Positions 19,643-30,420 of a DNA stretch of 64,000 nucleotides are shown here, piece after piece. The DNA is taken from positions 61,181 through 125,180 of the forward strand of contig NZ_AHJE01000029.1 of NCBI RefSeq assembly GCF_000243095.1, given 5' to 3'. The position numbers and the translations under genes are program-made. Source of the DNA: Cupriavidus basilensis OR16. GTDB lineage: Bacteria > Pseudomonadota > Gammaproteobacteria > Burkholderiales > Burkholderiaceae. Position 1 is the first letter of the stretch. Every line of letters starts with the position of its first letter. Below the pieces are notes generated by a model. It was not told where the DNA came from and did not search any database. It worked only from the letters and a program-made list of their open reading frames with translations.

Positions 19643-20421
19643 ATGAACTCACTTGAGAAGTTTCAGCTGTTTATCGCGGTCCCGTCGGTACTGGCGTTCG
19701 CCTTGATCGAGGCCATCATCCTGTCGCGCCGCCAGCGCTACGACTGGCGGGCCTTCGGGGTGTCGGCGCTGGATCTGGTGGCGCGCATTGCGGTGGGGAT
19801 CGCCTTGCCGCTGTCGATCGCGGCGCCGCTGGTGCGCCTCGCCTTCGAGCACCGCTTGATGACGATCCATCCCGTTGGCTGGATCGCGTTGCCGCTGCTC
19901 TTTATCGGCCAGGAATTCTGCTACTACTGGTATCACCGCGCGGCGCACAGGGTGCGGTGGTTCTGGAGCAACCATGCGGTGCACCACTCGCCGAGCCAGC
20001 TGAACCTGTCGGCTGCGTTTCGCATCGGGGTTCTCGGCAAGCTGACCGGCACGGCGCTGTTCTTTGTGCCGCTGGCGTGGATTGGCTTTGCGCCACGGAT
20101 CGTGGTTGCGGTGTTGTCGACTATGGCGGTGTGCTGGTGGTGTTCGATCGCCTGTTTGGCACCTACGTGAAGGAGCGCGATGACCTGCCCTGCCGGTATG
20201 GGCTTGTGCATCCGATCGAGAGCGCGAATCCGTTGCGGATCGAGTTCACGCAGTGGCTCCACCTGGCGCGCGACCTGGCCGGGGCACGCAGCTTGCGCGC
20301 GTTCCTTGGATACCTGTTCATGCCGCCGGGCTGGACCCCGCATGGCGCAGGGAGTACCACGGCGGAGCTGCGCGCGCGGCATCCGCAGGCCGACCTGCCG
20401 CGAGTGATTGCCGGTGGCTGA
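19643..20421 (+). pseudogene. sterol desaturase/fatty acid hydroxylase, internal deletion
   Basis: Residues 1-159 read a sterol-desaturase-family protein with membrane helices and the first two histidine boxes (WYHRAAHRVRW, NHAVHHSPSQ). At about 20119-20122 the frame VVAVLS is joined, out of frame, to YGGVLVVFDRLFGTYVKERD, the C-terminal family motif. The block between, which in relatives carries the third histidine box (HRVHH) and about 40 residues, is missing. Two deficits, a lost iron-binding box and a frameshift, make activity very unlikely. The downstream kinase gene begins within its last codons. Confidence 0.8.
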
Positions 20422-20440
20422 TCTCCAGCCCCAGCGCATC

Positions 20441-21529
20441 ATGCGTTATCCCGCTAGAGAACTGGCCTGGCTGTGGCGCGAACTACGGATCGGCGTGCCG
20501 GTGGCATTCGGCGTCGCCAGCTTCTTCGCCATCATGTTGCGCGAGCCATTCGGCAGGAGCCTGGCCTATTCCCTCTGCATCACGATGACGATCCAGGTCC
20601 TGGTGGAGGTGGGCCGCTATGGCCTGTTGCGCGGGCTGCCCGATACGTCGGCAGGTGCGGCTCCCGGCGCGCCCGCTACGCCGCGGCGCTGGCCGGACTG
20701 GAAGTGGATGTCTGCGTGGATCGTGGTGTCGGGTGTGGCGGGCTATTTTGGCGGGCATGCGATTGGCGATGTGCTGACCGGCGGCCATGGCACGCTGTCG
20801 GAATTGATGGGCAATCCGCGCGGCTTGCTGCTGAGCATGACGGTGGTGCTGGTGCTCTCGCTGGGCATCTCCTACTTCCACTATGTGCGCGGCCGCATCG
20901 CGGCCGCGGAGGCGCGCGCGCAGGCGGCCATGCGCAGCGCCGCGGAGAATCAGCTGCGCTTGCTGGAGTCGCAGCTGGAGCCGCACATGCTGTTCAATAC
21001 GCTGGGCAACCTGCGCGTGATGATCGGGCAGGATCCCCAGCGCGCGCAGGTGATGCTGAACCAGGTGATCTCGTTCCTGCGCGCCACGCTGCAGGCCTCG
21101 CGCTCCGGCCCGCATCCGCTGTCATGCGAGTTCGATCGCATCGCGGATTACCTGGCGTTGATGCAGGTGCGCATGGGCGCGCGGCTGCAGATCGAGCTCG
21201 ACCTGCCGGCCGGCCTGGCCAACCTGCCAGTGCCCCCGCTGCTGCTGCAACCCTTGGTGGAGAACGCCATCAAGCACGGGCTGGAGCCCATCGTCGCGGG
21301 TGGCTGGATCAAGGTGACGGCGCGCCGCGAAGGCGGCACGCTGGTGCTCGGCGTGCGCGACACCGGGGTGGGCTTGAGCGAGCTGCCGCCCGGCTCGGAT
21401 TGCTTTGGCACGGCGCAGGTGCGCGAGCGGCTCGCCCAACTCTATGGCAAAGCGGCGAGCTTCCAGCTGCTGGCCGCCGGCGACAACGACGGCGGCACGC
21501 TGGCCGTCGTGCGCCTTCCCCTATCCTGA
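20441..21529 (+). CDS. LytS/AlgZ-type sensor histidine kinase
   Basis: A 362-residue kinase of the His_kinase (LytS/YehU) family. The N-terminus has two to four membrane segments (residues ~20-60 and ~90-148), then a coiled linker and the phospho-acceptor motif LESQLEPHMLFNTLGNLR with His182, followed by the ATPase part (LLLQPLVENAIKHGLEP, GVRDTGVGLSE). ATG 20441 is preferred; an in-frame GTG at 20414 overlaps the broken desaturase. Its partner is the LytTR regulator 47 nt downstream. The signal is unknown. Confidence 0.92.
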   Translation: MRYPARELAWLWRELRIGVPVAFGVASFFAIMLREPFGRSLAYSLCITMTIQVLVEVGRYGLLRGLPDTSAGAAPGAPATPRRWPDWKWMSAWIVVSGVAGYFGGHAIGDVLTGGHGTLSELMGNPRGLLLSMTVVLVLSLGISYFHYVRGRIAAAEARAQAAMRSAAENQLRLLESQLEPHMLFNTLGNLRVMIGQDPQRAQVMLNQVISFLRATLQASRSGPHPLSCEFDRIADYLALMQVRMGARLQIELDLPAGLANLPVPPLLLQPLVENAIKHGLEPIVAGGWIKVTARREGGTLVLGVRDTGVGLSELPPGSDCFGTAQVRERLAQLYGKAASFQLLAAGDNDGGTLAVVRLPLS

Positions 21530-21576
21530 TTGACTGCCGCGCACCCTGCCCGCCCACCCAGCCCGATACTGCTGCC

Positions 21577-22395
21577 ATGCAAACTACTGCCCTGATCGCC
21601 GAAGATGAAGCGCTGCTGGCCGCGGACCTCACGGCGGAGCTGGCCCGCTTGTGGCCGGAGCTGGACATCGTCGCGACCGTCGGCGACGGCGGCGCCGCCG
21701 TAGCGCAGGCGCTCGCCCTGCAGCCGGACCTGCTGTTCCTGGATATTCGCATGCCGGGCATGAGCGGACTGGAGGCGGCGCAGACCCTGGCCGAGGATTG
21801 GCCCGACTCGGCCAAGCCGTTCCCGCTGATCGTCTTCGTGACGGCTTACGACAAATACGCCTTGCACGCCTTCGAGCATGCGGCCGTCGACTACGTGCTC
21901 AAGCCCGTGCAGGCCGACCGCCTGGCAAAAACCTGCGCGCGCCTGCAAGCCACGTTGCAACAGCGTGCGGCCCCGCCGTCCGCCTCGCCGTCCCTGGACG
22001 CCACCATGGACCAATTGCGCGCGCTGCTTGGCGTCGGCATGCCCACGCCGCTGGCCGCGCCGGCGGCCAGCCCGCTGCAGGTGATCCAGGCGAGCGCCGG
22101 CAATACCGTGACGATGGTGCCGATTGCCGAGGTGCTGTATTTCGAGGCCGCGGACAAGTATGTGCGGGTGGTCACCGCGCAGCGCGAGCACCTGATTCGC
22201 ATGTCGCTGCGGGAGCTGCAGATGCGGCTGGATCCGGCATGCTTCTGGCAGGTCCACCGCAGCACCATCGTGCGCTGCACGGCCATCGCCAGCGCGCTGC
22301 GCGATGACAGCGGCAAGCTCACCCTGACCCTGCGCGAACGGCCGGAAAAGCTGGCGGTCAGCCGGCTCTATGCGGACGCGTTCAGGGGGATGTAG
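21577..22395 (+). CDS. LytTR-family response regulator
   Basis: A 272-residue response regulator: receiver domain with acidic pocket IAEDEA, phospho-acceptor Asp56 in LLFLDIRMPGMSG, conserved FVTAYDKYALHAFE and DYVLKPVQ; Pro/Ala-rich linker at ~125-165; LytTR DNA-binding domain with LYFEAADKYVRVVTAQ and FWQVHRSTIV. It forms a two-component pair with the kinase just upstream. Regulons of such AlgR/YehT-like systems cannot be inferred from here; no LytTR-type direct repeat was identified in the window. Confidence 0.94.
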   Translation: MQTTALIAEDEALLAADLTAELARLWPELDIVATVGDGGAAVAQALALQPDLLFLDIRMPGMSGLEAAQTLAEDWPDSAKPFPLIVFVTAYDKYALHAFEHAAVDYVLKPVQADRLAKTCARLQATLQQRAAPPSASPSLDATMDQLRALLGVGMPTPLAAPAASPLQVIQASAGNTVTMVPIAEVLYFEAADKYVRVVTAQREHLIRMSLRELQMRLDPACFWQVHRSTIVRCTAIASALRDDSGKLTLTLRERPEKLAVSRLYADAFRGM

Positions 22396-22635
22396 CCGCA
22401 AGGCCGCAAACGCTGCGCCTGTGCGTGGCTATCCCTTCCCATATGGTCCTGCACAGGTGTCTGCGTGCCACCGACGCTTGCCCGGCGTGTTGGCGCAGCA
22501 CCATCGTTTTCCGCCGGATTTATGCCCGCCCGCGCACACCGCGCGGCGCCGGGCCATGGCATGGCGTGTGCGTGGTGAAGGGGGAGCGTCGATCCCGGCG
22601 CTCCCCCTTCACCACAACCCCGTCAGGAGAAGACC

Positions 22636-22902
22636 ATGTCCACCCTATCCATCGGAAACCTGCCTCGCCCCAGCGAGCTTGAGCAGGCCGCCCGGATTGC
22701 CGTGACCGGCGGCACCGGCGTCTACCCCATGCCCATGATCATGCGCAGGGAGCCCGGCTATGGCGAGTTTCCGAAGCTGTCCGGAATGCCGGAAATACCG
22801 GAAATGCCTGCGATCCTGAAATCGTTCCCGTGCGGCTCTCCGATCTATCGCGGGCCGATGATGGGCCCCGACTCCGGCGAGCCGAAGGTCGTTCCTCTCT
22901 GA
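22636..22902 (+). CDS. small hypothetical protein, 88 aa, Pro/Met-rich
   Basis: Preceded by GGAGAAGACC, so translation is likely. The product starts MSTLSIGNLPRPSELEQAAR and has an unusual Pro/Met/Gly-rich middle (YPMPMIMRREPGYGEFPK, MPEIPEMPAI). There is no signal peptide or known domain. It is followed after 83 nt by a small secreted protein on the same strand; the two may be co-expressed. Function unknown. Confidence 0.55.
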   Translation: MSTLSIGNLPRPSELEQAARIAVTGGTGVYPMPMIMRREPGYGEFPKLSGMPEIPEMPAILKSFPCGSPIYRGPMMGPDSGEPKVVPL

Positions 22903-22985
22903 CCCTTCCCCATCCCCTTCCCCATCTACGTCACGAGATCCAACGGCACGAAAAGATGCCGAACCCTGCTTTCAAGGAGCACACC

Positions 22986-23225
22986 ATGCACAGCAAATCT
23001 GCCATTGCCGCCCTCGTCGCCGCCGCGCTTGCAGCGGCCTTGCTCGCCAGCGCCGCCCAGGCCGCCAGCCCACAGGACCGCACCGTCTACAGTGACCGTT
23101 GCGGCTGCAACTTCCGGGCCGAAAAAGCCGACCCCTACACCGACGGCGGCCGCACCGGCAAGTTCGACTCGTTCGGCGAAGGCGCACGCCAGGTTGACCC
23201 GTTCACCGACGGCGCCAGGGCCTGA
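22986..23225 (+). CDS. small secreted protein, 79 aa
   Basis: A strong signal peptide (MHSKSAIAALVAAALAAALL, cut near AQAA) is followed by about 52 polar residues with two cysteines (DRCGCNF) and two near-repeats, ADPYTDGGRTGKFDSFGEGA and VDPFTDGARA. AAGGAGCACACC precedes the ATG. Likely a small periplasmic or secreted protein; the (D)P(Y/F)TDG repeat is distinctive but I do not recognise the family. Confidence 0.65.
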   Translation: MHSKSAIAALVAAALAAALLASAAQAASPQDRTVYSDRCGCNFRAEKADPYTDGGRTGKFDSFGEGARQVDPFTDGARA

Positions 23226-23287
23226 GCGGCGCCCGGCGAGCGCAAGCATGCGTAGCCGTGCTTGCGCTCGCTCAGGACCTCATAACT

Positions 23288-23872
23288 TCAGGACTTCAGC
23301 ACGGCCGCCTCCAGGTTCCACAGCTTGCTATCGCTGGTGGACACCGCCACGGCGCCTTCCCGGATCGCGCTGCGGATATCGTCCTTGTTGCACACGAACC
23401 CCGAGGTCACGATGGGCGGCAGCGCCTTGCGGTCCTGGGTGGAAAGATGCGCGAGCATGGGCGCTGGCATCAGCTGCACCAGGTTGGGATCGCTTTGCTC
23501 CAGCGCCTTGACGCTGCGCGGCCAGGTCGAACGGTCGGTCACGAACACCTTCTGCATCGTGATCAGCCCGGCCCGATTGGCGCGCTGGATGGTGGCCACC
23601 CGGGTCGAGACGAGACTGGTCACCCCGATGTCGGCGAGATATTCGACGCCGCCCTTGTCCTGCGACAGCCCTTCGCAGCTGTCGATATTGACGATGACGT
23701 ACTTGCCAGCCTTGGTCAGCGTGGCCACGACGGGCTGCAACTTGCGTAGCTCAACGTTGGCGACGATGCAGACCTCGGCATGGCTCTCGATCAGGATATC
23801 GGCCTGCTCGACGCCAAAGAGCGTCGCGATGACCGGGTGTCGCGCCAGGCGTGCCCCGAGTGACTTGTCCAT
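23288..23872 (-). CDS. glpP: GlpP-type glycerol-3-phosphate-responsive antiterminator
   Basis: A 194-residue GlpP-family protein (TIM-barrel-like RNA-binding antiterminator known from Bacillus): HPVIATLFGVEQADILIESH, YVIVNIDSCEGLSQDKGGVE, LVSTRVATIQRANRAGLITM, then VTDRS, PNLVQLMPAPML and PPIVTSGFVCNKDDIRSAIR. In Bacillus it binds glycerol-3-phosphate and the glp mRNA leader. Here it is the last gene of the operon, 5 nt after the FAD oxidase, and its likely target is the structured leader at 30118-30174 (inference). Confidence 0.9.
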   Translation of the reverse strand: MDKSLGARLARHPVIATLFGVEQADILIESHAEVCIVANVELRKLQPVVATLTKAGKYVIVNIDSCEGLSQDKGGVEYLADIGVTSLVSTRVATIQRANRAGLITMQKVFVTDRSTWPRSVKALEQSDPNLVQLMPAPMLAHLSTQDRKALPPIVTSGFVCNKDDIRSAIREGAVAVSTSDSKLWNLEAAVLKS

Positions 23873-23877
23873 GGTGC

Positions 23878-25427
<1,550 letters not shown>

Positions 25428-25431
<4 letters not shown>

Positions 25432-27048
25432 TGTGTCTCTCCCAGTAGAACGGATTTTTCATGTGCGACGGCAGCCAGGTAGTCATCGACCTGTTGCGCC
25501 ACCACGGATTCGGACAGGCCGAGCTCGGCCTGCAGGATTGCGCCCACGCGGGACGCGGCGCGCGCCGAGGCATCGCGCGCCATCAGGCGGGCGCGGATGC
25601 GGCGCGAGAGCACGTCGTCCACGCAGCCCGCCAGTTCGTGGCGCGCGGCATAGACGATCTCGGCTTCGGTATAGGGAAGCCCGTCGACGATCGGTGCCTG
25701 CAGGCGCGAATCGGCCTGCAGGATGTCGCTGACGAAGCGGGCTTCCGTGCCATAACGCTCGCCCAGGTGGGCGGACAAGCCGCCGGATGCCACGATGGCC
25801 TGCGCGTCATATCCCGCGGCACCCAGCAGGTACGCGGATTTGGTCTGGCATTTGTTGCGCTGGCCAATCACCTTCTGCGCCGCGTCAATGGTCTGCTCGG
25901 CCATGTGCCGGGAGGTGGTCAGCTTGCCCCCGACGATGGTGACGAGGCCGTCCGCCGCGGTATGGATCTCATGGTTGCGCTTGATCTCCAGCGTCTTGCC
26001 CCCCGGCGGCGCCACCAGCGGGCGGCAGCCCGCGATGCTGCCCAGCACGTCTTCGGCCTTCAGGTCCGTCTTCAGCGCCCAGCGCGCGCCGTCCAGCAGG
26101 AAGTCGAGTTCCTCGCGGGTACAGCAGACGTTGTCGAGATCGCCCTCGTAGTCTTCGTCCGTGGTGCCCAGGTAGGAAACGTTGCCCCAGCGCGTGATGG
26201 TGGCGCGGCGGTTGCGCCCCGGCACGGGAATGGTCACGGTGCAGTCGTTGCGGACCTTGAGCCAGGGAATGGCCACGTGCACGCCCTTGGCCGGGCGGAT
26301 GTGCAGCGTCTTTTCCTCGCCCTTCTTGCGGCCGGTCCAGTCACGCAGCCACACGCCAGTGGCCATGACGACGACGCCGGCCTTGGCGCGGATCTCCCGA
26401 TCCCCGGCATGAATGATGGCGCCGTCGACCTTGCCGTGACCGTTGCGGGTGATCTCCACCACCTTGGCGTGGTTGACCACCGCCGCACCGTGAAAGGCCG
26501 CGGTGCGGGCGATGTTCAGCGTGAGCCGGGCATCGTCCACGCGCGCGTCGAAGTACATGAAGCCGCCGAGCAGGTTCTCCTCGTTGAAGGTCGGGCAATG
26601 CGACAGCACCTCGGCCTTGGTGAGCTTTTGATGCAGGATGCCCTCGCGCCAGCCGCCCGCCAGGTCGTAGGTCCAGAGCAGGCTCTCGAATGCCTTGGAC
26701 AGGCGCTTGTCGAACACGCCGTCCTTCTCCATCACGGGAAACAGGAACGGCAGGCGCTGCACCAGGTGCCTTGCGTTCCTGCGCAGGCGCTGGCGCTCCA
26801 GCAGGGAATGACGCACCAGCCCGAGGTTGCCCTGCTCGATGTAGCGCAAGCCGCCATGCACCATCTTGGAGGACTTGGACGACGTGCCGGAGGCGAAATA
26901 AGGCGACGCGATAGCCGCGCAGGCTGGCATCCAGCGCGGCATAGGCGCCGGTCACGCCGCCGCCGACGATGAGGATGTCGAAGGTCTCGCTGCCAAGGCG
27001 ATCCAGCTGCTCCTGGCGTACCAGGCGCAGCGGTTCGGTGGATGTCAT
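25428..27048 (-). pseudogene. glpD: glycerol-3-phosphate dehydrogenase with 14-nt deletion
   Basis: From ATG 27048 the frame reads ILIVGGGVTGAYAALDASLR-GYRVAL, the FAD-binding start of GlpD. It then shifts: the expected segment VEKDD is absent and the protein resumes in another frame at FASGTSSKSSKMVHGGLRYI. Four nt stand where 18 are expected (26898-26902), a net loss of 14. The rest (~480 residues, with the DAO domain and C-terminal DAO_C) is perfectly conserved in frame to the stop. As read, no functional enzyme is made. It sits between the kinase and the AGPS-like oxidase. Confidence 0.8.
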
Positions 27049-27115
27049 CCCGGCGCGGTCGCGGCCGGGACGTCTGGATGGAAAAACCATCATGTTTCGG
27101 CGATCTCCTGGCAAG

Positions 27116-28639
27116 TCAGTGGTGATTGAAGGTCTGCGCGTGGCGCAGCTCGGACGCTACCCGTGCGTGCCAGAGCGCGCGGCGCTCGCCACGCTGGTCG
27201 GCGCCAAGGCGTGGCTCGAACACGGCATCGGTCTCGTTGGTGGCGCGGGCGTCTTGCAGCGAGTCCCACAGCAGCCCGGACGAGCCCGCGAAGAAGGCGA
27301 TGCCGCGCAAGCTGGCGCGATCGGTCTCGCGCATGCGCCGGATCGGCATGCCGGTCAGGTCCGCCTGGATCTGCAGCAGCGCGTCGCTGCCGGAGAGACC
27401 GCCGCCCACGATGAGTTCGGACACAGGCACGCCGGCGACTTCCTCGTTGGCCTCCATGCAGGACGAGACCGCATGCGCGATGCCTTCCAGGATGGCGTAG
27501 GCCACCTCGGCCTGCGTGCTTGCGATCGAGACGCCTGTCAGTGACGCGCGCGCTTCGGGCTGCATCTGCGGCACGCGCAGCCCGGTGAGCGCGGGCAGGA
27601 AGGTCACGCCGCGCGCGGAGTCGACGGTAGCGGCCAGCGCGCTGATCTGCCTGGCGCTCTCGAACCAGCGCAGCTTCTCGCAAACCCAGTTCAGCGCGGA
27701 GCCGGTGGTGGCGACGAAGGTCTCGACGGAAAGATGCGAGATATCAAACTGCCGGCGCGCGGTCATGGTCAGGGTGCCGTCGTACAGGCCGGCCTTGGCC
27801 GGTGGCTCCGGCCCGATCACCAGGTCCACGAAGCTGCCGGTGCCGTGCACGCACATCGATTGCCCGCGCTCCAGGCACCCGAGCCCGGCGGCGCCGGCAA
27901 GCTGGTCGCCCGCGCAAGCGAGGATCGGCACGTCGATGCCCAGCAGCTCGGCGCGCGTGCGCCCGAAATCGTCGGCATCCTGGCGCAGCGCGGGCAGCAG
28001 CGTGTGCGGGAATTCCAGCGCGTCGAGCCAGCCGAGGTGATAGCGGTGCCCGGCCAGCACGTAGGCGCTGGCGGAGGTGACGTTGGTCGGCGTGGTCACG
28101 CAGGCGCGCTCGGTGGACAGATGCCAGAGCAGCCAGGTGTCGATGGTGCCGAACGCCAGGCTGCCCATGCGAAACGCCTCGGCCACCTCGGGCGTGTCCC
28201 GCAGATGGCGCGCGGCCCAGAGGTAGGGAGAGCGCACGCCGACCGGACGCCCGACCTGCTCGATCAATGTCTTGTCCCAGGCGGGCGCCAGCGCGCTGAG
28301 CTCGCCGGCATAGCGCGTGTCCTGCCAGACCATGGCGGGCACGATCGCCCGCCCGCTGCGGGTATCCCACAGCACCGCGGTGGCGCGCTGCGTGGCAATG
28401 CCCAGCGCAACGATGCGCAACTGCGCTTGCCGCGCGCGTGCGATGGTGGCGCGGCAGACAGCAATGGTCTTCTCCAGGATCGCGTTGGCATCCTGCTCCA
28501 CCACGCCGGGCCGGGGCGCGTCCACCTGCAGCGTGGTGTACTCGAGGCATGAGACATGGCCGTCGGCGGCAACCACGGCCGCCCGCGTGCCGGACGTGCC
28601 TTCGTCGATGGCGAGTATGACGTTCCTGTTGGTCTTCAT
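27116..28639 (-). CDS. FGGY-family carbohydrate/glycerol kinase
   Basis: A 507-residue kinase: N-terminal phosphate loop VILAIDEGTSGTRAAVV, the middle ATVLWDTRSGR-like segment with VWQDTRYAGEL, second ATP-fold loop VHGTGSFVDLVIG, and the adenosine motif ELIVGGGLSGSDALLQIQAD. It phosphorylates a polyol or sugar with ATP; next to glpD and glpP, glycerol or a related polyol is the likely substrate, though DEGTSGTR deviates from canonical GlpK (DQGTTSSR). It overlaps the MFS gene by ATGA and is cotranscribed with it. Confidence 0.9.
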   Translation of the reverse strand: MKTNRNVILAIDEGTSGTRAAVVAADGHVSCLEYTTLQVDAPRPGVVEQDANAILEKTIAVCRATIARARQAQLRIVALGIATQRATAVLWDTRSGRAIVPAMVWQDTRYAGELSALAPAWDKTLIEQVGRPVGVRSPYLWAARHLRDTPEVAEAFRMGSLAFGTIDTWLLWHLSTERACVTTPTNVTSASAYVLAGHRYHLGWLDALEFPHTLLPALRQDADDFGRTRAELLGIDVPILACAGDQLAGAAGLGCLERGQSMCVHGTGSFVDLVIGPEPPAKAGLYDGTLTMTARRQFDISHLSVETFVATTGSALNWVCEKLRWFESARQISALAATVDSARGVTFLPALTGLRVPQMQPEARASLTGVSIASTQAEVAYAILEGIAHAVSSCMEANEEVAGVPVSELIVGGGLSGSDALLQIQADLTGMPIRRMRETDRASLRGIAFFAGSSGLLWDSLQDARATNETDAVFEPRLGADQRGERRALWHARVASELRHAQTFNHH

Positions 28640-30096
28640 CGTTGGGATTTTTCTATCGCCGGGTTGAGGAACGCCGGGGCCGGCGTCTCGTCGCCGCTGA
28701 ATTGCGGGGCATCGGCTTCATTGTCAGGATTGATGGTGGTGCGCGTCGGGTCCCACTTGATCGCCAGGCAGATGATGCTGGCCGTCAGCGGCACGATCGA
28801 GAGGATCAGGAAGGTGGTTTCCAGGCCGTACTTTTCCCGGAAGATCGGGAAGATCAGCAGGCCAAGCGCCGCGCCGGTAGAGCCCAGCGCACCGATGATG
28901 CCGTTGGCCCCGGCGCGCAGCTCACTACGGAACGACAGCGACGAAAGACTCTTGCCGTTGGCGCCAGGGCCGCCCGAGTGAAACAGGATGAACAGCGACG
29001 GCACGATCACCGCCACCCAGATCGGCATCTTGCCGTTGAACAGGCCGAGGATCAGCAGCATGACGAAGACCGCGGCGAAGCCAAAGGCGGAAGCGCGCCG
29101 CAAGCCCAGCTTGCGCCCGATCAGCGGCGACATGAAGCCACCGAAGATGCCGAAGACGTTGAAGACCAGCGCGCCCACCGTGGCGTAGACAAAGTCCTTG
29201 CCGAACAATGCCGCGCTGATCAGCGGCAGGTACCACCCCACCGCGAAATACTGGATGGACTGCCCGATCTGCACTGTCGCCGCAAGGATGGTGCGCGGCA
29301 GGTACACGCCGCGAAAGATCAGCAGCACATTGGCCAGGCCGCGCTTTGCCTGGTTCAATACCGGCAGGCGCTCCCCCACCGGCGCGGCGACAAAGGGCCG
29401 GCCATAGATCCGCGTCATCGCCTTGGCCGCATCGGCCAGCCGCTCCTTGCGCGCCAGCCAGATCGGGCTCTCCACCAGGAAGGCAAGCTGCAGCACCAGG
29501 ATGCCAAGCCCGAACACGGCGGTAGCGGCCACGGAGTAACGCCAGATGGCATCGCCCACCTGCCAGGAATGGAACAGCAGCGCCAGCAGCAGGTTGCTGC
29601 AGACCGCCGTGTACCACATGCCCTGCCAGGTATTGAGGCGGCTCTTGAGCTTGACCGGCGTGAACTCCGCGAGCACCGCCATGGCGATGGCAAAGTCGAT
29701 GCCGTAAGCCGCCCCGACAAAGAAGCGGCCGACGAGAATCACCTCGAATCCTGGCGCGAACACCACCAGCAGCGCGCCGATCACCGCGAGGAATTTCGCG
29801 AGTATCAGCGGGCGGATGCGGCCCCACCGGTCCGCCATCCATCCACCGATGGGATTGAAGGCGATCGCGACCCATGAAGCAAACGACGTCAGCAGCGCAA
29901 CTTGCGAAGCGGCAAGCTGCAGGTTCCGCGTCATGGGCCCGAGCCCGGCGCTCAATGCGGAATTGGAAAATGCGTCTAGGAACAAGCCGCCCAGCGCGAG
30001 CCACCAGATAAGGCCGGCTCTACCTTTTATGCCTGGGCAGGAATCAATAAACGAGATGACATCATCGATGCCACGGATCTTGATCGTGGATTGCAC
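28636..30096 (-). CDS. MFS transporter of the glycerol-phosphate-type operon
   Basis: A 486-residue major-facilitator permease with about 12 membrane helices, a sugar-porter-like loop (GGWMADRWGRIRPLIL between helices 2 and 3) and a central loop with ESPIWLARKERLADAAKAM. It starts with GTG (30096) after AAGGAGACC. As first gene of the operon it should import the substrate of the downstream kinase/oxidases; the compound is unknown. Expression should depend on the promoter at 30193-30221 and the leader structure. Confidence 0.9.
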   Translation of the reverse strand: MQSTIKIRGIDDVISFIDSCPGIKGRAGLIWWLALGGLFLDAFSNSALSAGLGPMTRNLQLAASQVALLTSFASWVAIAFNPIGGWMADRWGRIRPLILAKFLAVIGALLVVFAPGFEVILVGRFFVGAAYGIDFAIAMAVLAEFTPVKLKSRLNTWQGMWYTAVCSNLLLALLFHSWQVGDAIWRYSVAATAVFGLGILVLQLAFLVESPIWLARKERLADAAKAMTRIYGRPFVAAPVGERLPVLNQAKRGLANVLLIFRGVYLPRTILAATVQIGQSIQYFAVGWYLPLISAALFGKDFVYATVGALVFNVFGIFGGFMSPLIGRKLGLRRASAFGFAAVFVMLLILGLFNGKMPIWVAVIVPSLFILFHSGGPGANGKSLSSLSFRSELRAGANGIIGALGSTGAALGLLIFPIFREKYGLETTFLILSIVPLTASIICLAIKWDPTRTTINPDNEADAPQFSGDETPAPAFLNPAIEKSQR

Positions 30097-30117
30097 AGCG
30101 GTCTCCTTGTTTTATTT

Positions 30118-30174
30118 CTGTAAGAGGCCGAGCAATCTGCACGCAGGAAGAGACCATCTTACAGATGGTCTCTT
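30118..30174 (-). promoter_or_regulatory. structured 5' leader, candidate GlpP target or operator
   Basis: AAGAGACCATCT-GTA-AGATGGTCTCTT is a perfect 12-bp inverted repeat (30148-30174) beginning about 12 nt after the predicted transcription start. CTGTAAGA in its centre (30157-30164) is exactly complementary to TCTTACAG at 30118-30125, and GGTCTC in its second arm can pair with GAGACC of the ribosome-binding site. The pairings exclude each other, as in an antiterminator or translational switch. No T-run follows the first hairpin, so a DNA operator is the alternative. Confidence 0.5.
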
Positions 30175-30192
30175 ATCTAGATCTGCAGGCGA

Positions 30193-30221
30193 ACTCTAGG
30201 TTGAAAGGTTCAGGGTGTCAA
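30193..30221 (-). promoter_or_regulatory. sigma70 promoter of the MFS-kinase-glpD-glpP operon
   Basis: On the minus strand TTGACA and TAGAGT are separated by exactly 17 nt, close to consensus, giving a predicted start near 30186 and a ~90-nt leader before the GTG start codon. Confidence 0.75.
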
Positions 30222-30420
30222 GGAGGGGAATCGCGGGGACGAGGACATTCCTGTCCACCTCTATCAGTGCGATGCATGATGGCCTGTCGGTCCGCGCATG
30301 ACCTGGATTTCCGCTCCAGTACGGGTTTCACAAGAACTTGCTACATTGCTGACTGCTGGCGAAAACGGCCTCACGCGGCCGTCCCGCTCACCGCAAACCG
30401 ACTTACCAAGGAGACATCAA

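Larger units (their letters stand above)
30097..30420. other. divergent regulatory region between MFS operon and dehydrogenase
   Basis: This gene-free stretch holds the leader and promoter of the minus-strand operon (listed separately). Its right part carries the upstream region of the plus-strand dehydrogenase, with AAGGAGACATCAA directly before the ATG. No small gene is supported. Confidence 0.6.

Noticed and set aside
20473..22395. A single 640-residue protein spanning the kinase and regulator region
   Set aside because: Only its last 272 residues are real (the LytTR regulator from ATG 21577); the first part is an off-frame reading of the kinase gene.
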